Shown in pieces: positions 59,701 through 64,000 of a DNA stretch of 64,000 nucleotides; the first letter of the stretch is position 1; each line of letters begins with the position of its first letter. Below the pieces are notes generated by a model. That model was not told where the DNA came from, searched no databases, and worked only from the letters and a program-made list of their open reading frames with translations. The translations under genes and the position numbers were made by a program. Source of the DNA: Hymenopus coronatus (Eukaryota; Arthropoda; Insecta; Mantodea; Hymenopodidae); assembly GCA_030762935.1 (NCBI GenBank), contig CM060898.1, positions 98,649,281 through 98,713,280 on the forward strand, written 5' to 3'.

Positions 59701-62700
59701 TATTCCTCTAGGCATACCACAGATTAATATGTAGTACCAAGTGTCGTTCCTATATTAATATTGTATATTAGTTATTTGTTGTTATTTTTATTTTCTCTAT
59801 ATATTACATGTACATAAGTAGAGAAGGTATTGCACTCCACCCAAAAATTTGAGACCAAGATTTCACCAGACATACACGCTCTAGGGTCTCCTATACCCAT
59901 AAAAAGTATTTTTAGAAAAAGATCTGTGTGGGTGCATGCGTGCATGTGAGAAAGAGAGAAAACATGACAACTCAAAAACCAAAAGTTGGTAAAATTCCAA
60001 ACTTGAGATGTTAGTTTAGTATCTTCCAAGGATGTGATTTTGGGGGAAATTCTCTCTTTCCAAACTACCCTTTATATGGAAAAAATTTTTGATTTTCTCA
60101 AAAATGACTAACCGTTTTGATTAGATATATTTACATCACAAATAAAATTAATTTTCTGGAAATAGCCTTTGCAGAACTCTTTATTTTGGAGAATTTTGCA
60201 TCACTGGTAAACCGTTAGAGATAGACAGAAACCTATAACACAAAAAATGTAGATCTTGTTAAAACACATAATTTATGTCATATATGTTTTTTGTGTAGAG
60301 CTGAGTTTCTTAGATATTTCTTGCTATTGGTTTTAATTTTAAACTACATACTGCGTGTTGCCATGGTAGCTTACAACATCACAGAAAGCTGAAGATCCAA
60401 GGTTCAAATTCCAGTAATGGTATTGAATTTTTTCAGTCTAATTCTACTTTTCCAACTTCAGCCTATAACATATGACTTGTGAGGAAGAAAAAATAAATTA
60501 TCATTGATTTACCTAAATGGATTGAACTATACCTAAAGCTTGAGATTTAGAATACTTATAAGATAGTAAATTGCTGTTAGGATAGGTTATCTCAAAAATT
60601 AATTTGAAAATGGCTTGTGCTTTTCTGAGAAAACCTGATTAGCATAAAATGGATAATTAAATAATCTTTTATAATTAATATAATTTATAACAGTTACTGC
60701 TTAACAATACCTAACATTGGATGCGTAGGCTTCCACGACCTGTGTCTTGATGTATATTCTTAGCTTCCGGAGAAGATCACATCATCTTGCATGGGGTTAG
60801 CTGCCTCCTCCAGAAGCTAAGAATACACATCAATACATAACATTGTTTAGTTAATAATAACAATACAGAAAATGCTATCCGTGATGATTTTCTAAATTGA
60901 TACTGAAGAGTAATGTAAGCCTGTGTTTTAAGCACAACAAAAAAATTATTTGGTTTGAAAGCTAAACTGATTTTTAGAAATTTGACAGTGACCGGAAGTA
61001 ATCAGATATCTATATCCTTTTTGTGTCACACTCTAATAATTATGTGTTAATTTTATTCCAAGGTTCACAACAAAAGGATTTCTCATGAATCCAAAGAACA
61101 GCTACAAAAATGTTAATTCCCCACCTTTGAGTTTTGAAAATAAGTGCAACTGTATGTTTACTCCTGCTGTTGTCACACCTGTAACCATTGACTGATCATA
61201 TAGGTATTTCCAATTTCAAATACAGAGTAGAGGGCACCATAATTTACCTAAGGAAGGAAAAACATAGGGAATGGATTTGAAGAATTTATTATACCTGGGA
61301 TTTCATATTGCAAATCTATAGATCTTGTGTGCCAATGCTTTCTTTTTTTTAATCTTTTTTACTTTTTCTACACATACAATGTATAGAGAAGGTATTATAA
61401 TGCACCTAGAAATTTGATACCAAGATTTCACTGCAAATACATGTTTTGAGACCCCTGAATACAAAAAAGCATTTTTAGAAAAGTGTATGTGTCTGTCTGT
61501 TAAACATCAAACTTAGTATTTAAGTTCAGTATCTTCCAAGAATGTGACACAAAGATTTACAAGAAATGTCCCCCACCCTCAACCATCCTTGACATGGAAA
61601 AAACTTCGAGAATTTTGATTTTCTCAAAAATGGCTCTTAACGATTTTCATTAAAATGTCTTATATTTAAGATATACATAACAAATATAATGTATATATTC
61701 AATTTTCTGGAAATAGCCTCTGGAGACTTGTTAATTCTGGATGAATTTTGCAGAATTTTGCATAATTGCTAAACTATTAGAAATAGGCAAAAACCAACCT
61801 AACAAAAAATGTAGATCTCTTTAAAACACACAATTTATGTTATATACATTTTTTTTTTCGTGGCATTAACCATTTTTTAGATATTCCTTGTTATTAGTTT
61901 CAACTTTAAAATTCTTTTCTGATACGGGAATTTGTCAATTCCTGTCCATACAAACAAAGGTACTTCTATCACATAGCAACCAGCTTTTAAAAGATTTGAC
62001 TATCAATTTAGCAGGTGTACTCCCTTATTTCCCTTTACTTACAAGGAGGCAAGTAATAAGACCCTTTCTGCTAATTCTTTCTCGATTAGTATTAAGTAAA
62101 TAGTAAAATGATATTTAACAATAATTTACTGTAGAGATGTAGAGAAAGTCATATGAATGGAACACATCAAATTTTTTTATCTTTTGGTTCCATTTATATG
62201 CCATCACTAACATATAGGTCATTTCGGCAGATTTGCTTTTGCAACAATTGCTCTTGGCGATGGTGTTCACTCATTTTACTGTTTTCTTTGGTTTATTTTT
62301 TTTAGGTGTACATGCACACATTCACACTCTCATCAATACTTCTGGACTCTGGGGAGGCTAGAGAATAATGTTGGTTAGAGAAAAATCCCCCTTTTAAGCG
62401 AACGTGGGACCCCTTGCACAACAGGCAGGTGCTCTACTGACTGAGCTACAGAGGCAGCTGTTTTTAACTTATACAGCTTTGTATTCTTATTCAATTCTTT
62501 ACCTTATTTTTGCAGTTTTTAATTTTCCTACTTATAACATATAATTTTTCTCTGTTTGTTGCAGCATGAGTTCCCAAACTTTCAAGTTGATGTTTATGCA
62601 CTGGTTCTTGAAAATGATGGCTCCGCATTAGCTGCAGCAATTACCTGTGCTGGATTAGCTTTGGCAGATGCCAGTGTCCCAATGTATGACCTCGTAGTTG

Positions 62701-62711
62701 CTTCTACTTTG
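53604..62711 (+). CDS. EXOSC6: Exosome complex component MTR3 (EXOSC6), exons 1-3, gene continues right
   Basis: MTR3 is one of six RNase PH-like subunits of the RNA exosome ring, which threads RNA for 3'-5' decay in nucleus and cytoplasm; in animals the ring subunit itself is not catalytic. Exon 1 is 53604-53757, exon 2 is 55531-55784 and exon 3 is 62565-62711. They encode 185 residues, about two thirds of a protein usually near 270. Donors are GTAAGT, GTAAGT and GTATGT; acceptors end TTTTTAG and TTGTTGCAG; phases are 1 and 0. The RNase PH domain starts in exon 2 (SQAKGSAYIE). The C-terminal third is not in the window. Introns of 1773 and 6780 bp are filled with repeats. Confidence 0.9.
54190..54365 (-). 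mobile_element. SINE family 1 copy in EXOSC6 intron 1
   Basis: Minus-strand head TGGCGCTATAGAGTGGTTAG and the B-box-like TTTGATCCC are followed by GATTTGTGGTGGGTAAAACG and the GGTTTTCTTTGGGTTCTCCT body. It is diverged from the copies at 8598 and 10569, so older. Confidence 0.65.
54366..55530 (+). other. EXOSC6 intron 1, remaining part
   Basis: Unassigned AT-rich intron sequence. It ends in the pyrimidine-rich acceptor TTGCCTTCTTTTGTTTTTAG. Confidence 0.6.
55531..55784 (+). CDS. EXOSC6: EXOSC6 exon 2
   Basis: 84 full codons after the shared Tyr codon. The exon reads MKTGVISQAKGSAYIEQNGT, CSVFDPREIP, ELYCEFKFAPFS and LILRRALEPAVCR, the first beta-sheet half of an RNase PH fold. The acidic and phosphate-binding residues of active RNase PH enzymes are not kept, as is normal for MTR3. 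The exon ends in CGT before GTAAGT. An open frame that runs on into the intron to 55808 is not coding. Confidence 0.9.
55785..56542 (+). other. EXOSC6 intron 2, first unassigned part
   Basis: It opens with the donor GTAAGT and then holds AT-rich sequence with no repeat I recognise up to the R1 copy. Confidence 0.5.
56543..58048 (-). repeat. R1 repeat split by a LINE fragment
   Basis: The R1 3' end (AATCTGATGTATTCCATTCA, ACATGACTTTCTCTACATCA) starts the copy, and the 5' end (GTACTTGTAGAGAAAGTAAA) closes it. A LINE piece of about 670 bp interrupts it at the R1 block TGTGATCTACA...TTTTTTGT. The R1 halves fit together with almost no loss. Confidence 0.85.
56907..57575 (+). pseudogene. LINE RNase H domain and Cys/His tail, 5'-truncated
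   Basis: Plus frames give FDGEIIAISESLRNLMPH and, after a frameshift, AVILSDSKAAILSIVSRY, IIFQWVPSHCGILGNENADA, LAKKGS. These carry the four acidic residues (D, E, D, D) of RNase H1. A tail follows with ATGHDCLAKHLYR and FPNCPLCNSDQDM, then HLKIC, a CCHC-like motif. This is the C-terminal end of an I/Jockey-type LINE. Stops and frameshifts make it inactive. Confidence 0.85.
58410..59260 (-). repeat. R1 repeat, full-length, minus orientation
   Basis: It runs from AATCTGATGTGTTCCATTCA to AAGAAAGTAAAAATTAT. The 5' hairpin is partly lost (CTATGTGCTATGTATAAG). It keeps the longest version (102 codons, 59073-58765) of the recurrent open frame. Confidence 0.85.
59792..60348 (+). repeat. R1 repeat, 3'-truncated
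   Basis: Starts TTTATTTTCTCTATATATTA and is colinear with R1 to GGTTTTAATTTTAAACTACA, where a SINE begins at once. Confidence 0.8.
60352..60610 (+). mobile_element. SINE family 3 copy in EXOSC6 intron 2
   Basis: GTTGCCATGGTAGCTTACAA, GGTTCAAATTCCAGTAATGG, TTTTTTCAGTCTAATTCTAC and later GGATTGAACTATACCTAAAG match the copy at 40342. Confidence 0.7.
60747..60833. repeat. 26-bp inverted repeat
   Basis: 60747-60772 and 60808-60833 are reverse complements at 24 of 26 positions (core ATTCTTAGCTTC), with a 35-nt loop. No element ends were recognised around it. Confidence 0.85.
61356..62178 (+). repeat. R1 repeat, full-length copy in EXOSC6 intron 2
   Basis: Starts TTTTTTACTTTTTCTACACA and ends GATGTAGAGAAAGTCATATG, GGAACACATCAAATTTTT. 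Most of the GT-rich stretch is deleted. Confidence 0.85.
62300..62460 (-). mobile_element. tRNA-Asn-like SINE with A-rich tail
   Basis: On the minus strand the head reads TGCCTCTGTAGCTCAGTCAG, AGAGCACCTGCCTGTTGTGC, like tRNA-Asn (anticodon loop CTGTTGT). The body CTAGCCTCCCCAGAGTCCAG follows, and the tail is ACCTAAAAAAAATAAACC. T-arm pairing is lost. It ends about 100 bp before the exon 3 acceptor. Confidence 0.65.
62565..62711 (+). CDS. EXOSC6: EXOSC6 exon 3
   Basis: 49 codons in phase 0 after TTGTTGCAG. The exon reads HEFPNFQVDVYALVLENDGS, ALAAAITCAGLALADA and VPMYDLVVASTL. The D/NGSALAAAI...ALADA...MYDLV pattern is diagnostic of MTR3 against the sister subunit RRP41, which has DGGTYAAxVNA. 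The donor is GTATGT at 62712. Confidence 0.9.
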
Positions 62712-62967
62712 GTATGTAACTAGTATGTAAGAAATACTACATAATAATAATCCTGTAGGATAGAGCACTATAAAATTACAGTAATAAACATAAAAACACA
62801 TTTCATTAGCCTTGACAACAAAATCTGTAGAAATTAGAAATTATAGTACACTGTTTTATTTGTAACTCCAAAATACAGCTGTACCTTCACTCAAAGGGCC
62901 TTTACAACACATTACCATTGTCATAGCTGTGTATCATTCTTCTCCTTTAAACTTCTGATCCATTTAC

Positions 62968-63745
62968 CGTATTTACCCAAATAAAAGAGGACCTCAAATG
63001 CAAGACAACTCCCTTTTTACAGAACTTAATTTTGGAACTTAGCAGATCATCTCTTTGAAAAGAGGACATATCTTAATTTTTATACACATATGAATAAGAT
63101 TTTCTATTTACATAGTATATCATTGTAAGCAGTTTTACATTATTCAAACATGTGCAGTTATTCTTGTAATGGGTGGAAGAGGAGAGAATGGAAATGTACC
63201 ACATGTGTGCAATAGGAGGTGACTTTAGCAATTCAGCGCACTGCAAGATGATGATGATGGATAATATTTTCTGTTTAGACAACATATTTAACATAATACA
63301 TTGTGGTAAAAGGTTGTTAAGTTATTCAAATTTATGCAGGAAAGGAGAGGTGAGAAATTGGTAACTAAACCTCTCTCTTTGTTTGACCATTGGCTCCCAA
63401 TACAACATTAGGCCCAACCACCAATATAAAAGGAAATCCTCTATTAGTCTTACAGAGAAATCTTTTTTCTAGTGAGAATGCTTACAATCCTCTGTTAACT
63501 GCTAACTTTACAGCATAAAATAAAGCACCCAGAAGCTGCCATATATGTCATACCTTGCAGTAATCTTTAGTCTTTATCACTTCCCTTAGACTTTGCCACT
63601 ATTGCACCCGTGGAATTTAAAACCTGCTTTTTCTTGCATGCAATTTGAAAACATGTATTATGAATGTAAGACGATCCCCCAGTTCTCAACATTTATATTT
63701 TGGAAAAAAAAAAAAAAAACATTGTGTTGTATTCGGATAAGTATG
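62968..63745. repeat. possible MITE in EXOSC6 intron 3
   Basis: CCGTATTTACCCAAATAAAA at the left and, on the other strand near 63725-63744, ATACTTATCCGAATACAACA are imperfect inverted ends. Inside, AAATGCAAGACAACTCCC and GAATGTAAGACGATCCCC are two versions of an 'AATATAAGACGACCCC' motif seen in hAT-like MITEs. Ends and class are uncertain. Confidence 0.4.
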
Positions 63746-64000
63746 TTACTTGTCCTAACGAACTTATTAATGTTCCCTACTCTCATACCTGCCAACATTT
63801 TAACTCTTACTACGTCTTGTAATTTATCCCATTTTTCATTCCAGATACTATTGACCACAATTTTAACACTTCTATTTTACCCTCTATATGTCATTTTATT
63901 TCCCCACACAAAATACATCATTATGCAAGTGTGCAAGAACTCTTCTTCCAAAATGATCACAGTTATCTACATATTTATCATGTTCCCTATTTCCTTTTAC
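63746..64000 (+). other. EXOSC6 intron 3, end of window
   Basis: Unassigned. I found no sequence matching the next MTR3 exon between 62712 and 64000. Confidence 0.5.

Overview
This is an AT-rich, intron-containing animal nuclear sequence, packed with transposons. The repeat mix points to an arthropod: mariner elements, Jockey-type LINEs, Gypsy-type LTR elements and several tRNA-headed SINEs. A chelicerate is my best guess, but the species cannot be named from sequence alone. Nothing in the window is bacterial: there are no operons, CRISPR arrays or ribosomal RNA genes. The one gene I recognise is the 5' part of EXOSC6 (MTR3, an RNA exosome ring subunit) on the + strand. Its coding exons are at 53604-53757, 55531-55784 and 62565-62711. 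Splice phases join cleanly (1, then 0, 0), and the gene runs off the right end. Exon 1 is only 51 codons and is easily missed. A possible last exon of an unidentified gene lies at 26496-26752, followed by a poly(A) signal. Almost everything else is repeat-derived. The most striking component is a family I call R1, a repeat of about 870 bp with about 20 complete or partial copies on both strands, covering roughly a fifth of the window. R1 starts with a hairpin containing the 14-bp palindrome ACTATGTACATAGT. Both ends carry the inverted motif ACTTTCTCTACAT, and the 3' end finishes with a small stem-loop before CAGATTTTT. R1 copies act as landing sites for younger elements: LINEs at 13312-15120 and 56907-57575, and SINEs at 8598-8778, 10569-10727 and 19163-19396. 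Layout: 0-1.6 kb holds an R1 copy and an RTE-like LINE remnant. A deleted Gypsy-type element lies at 1.6-6.2 kb (minus strand); a mariner sits inside its 3' LTR. R1 copies, SINEs and a Jockey-like LINE fill 6.4-22.8 kb. A solo LTR is at 23.5-24.4 kb. Inverted SINE copies and the putative terminal exon lie at 25.9-26.9 kb, and 26.9-30.3 kb is mostly unassigned. A Gypsy integrase and a stack of nested LTRs occupy 30.3-34.7 kb. A decayed two-ORF Jockey LINE is at 34.7-38.8 kb. SINE, R1, mariner and hAT-like debris and a second solo LTR fill 40.3-49.3 kb, and a third LINE type lies at 49.8-52.1 kb. EXOSC6 with repeat-filled introns takes 53.6-64 kb. All transposon genes are broken by stops, frameshifts or deletions. 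Copy boundaries were aligned by eye and are good to about 5-20 bases unless an exact junction is stated.
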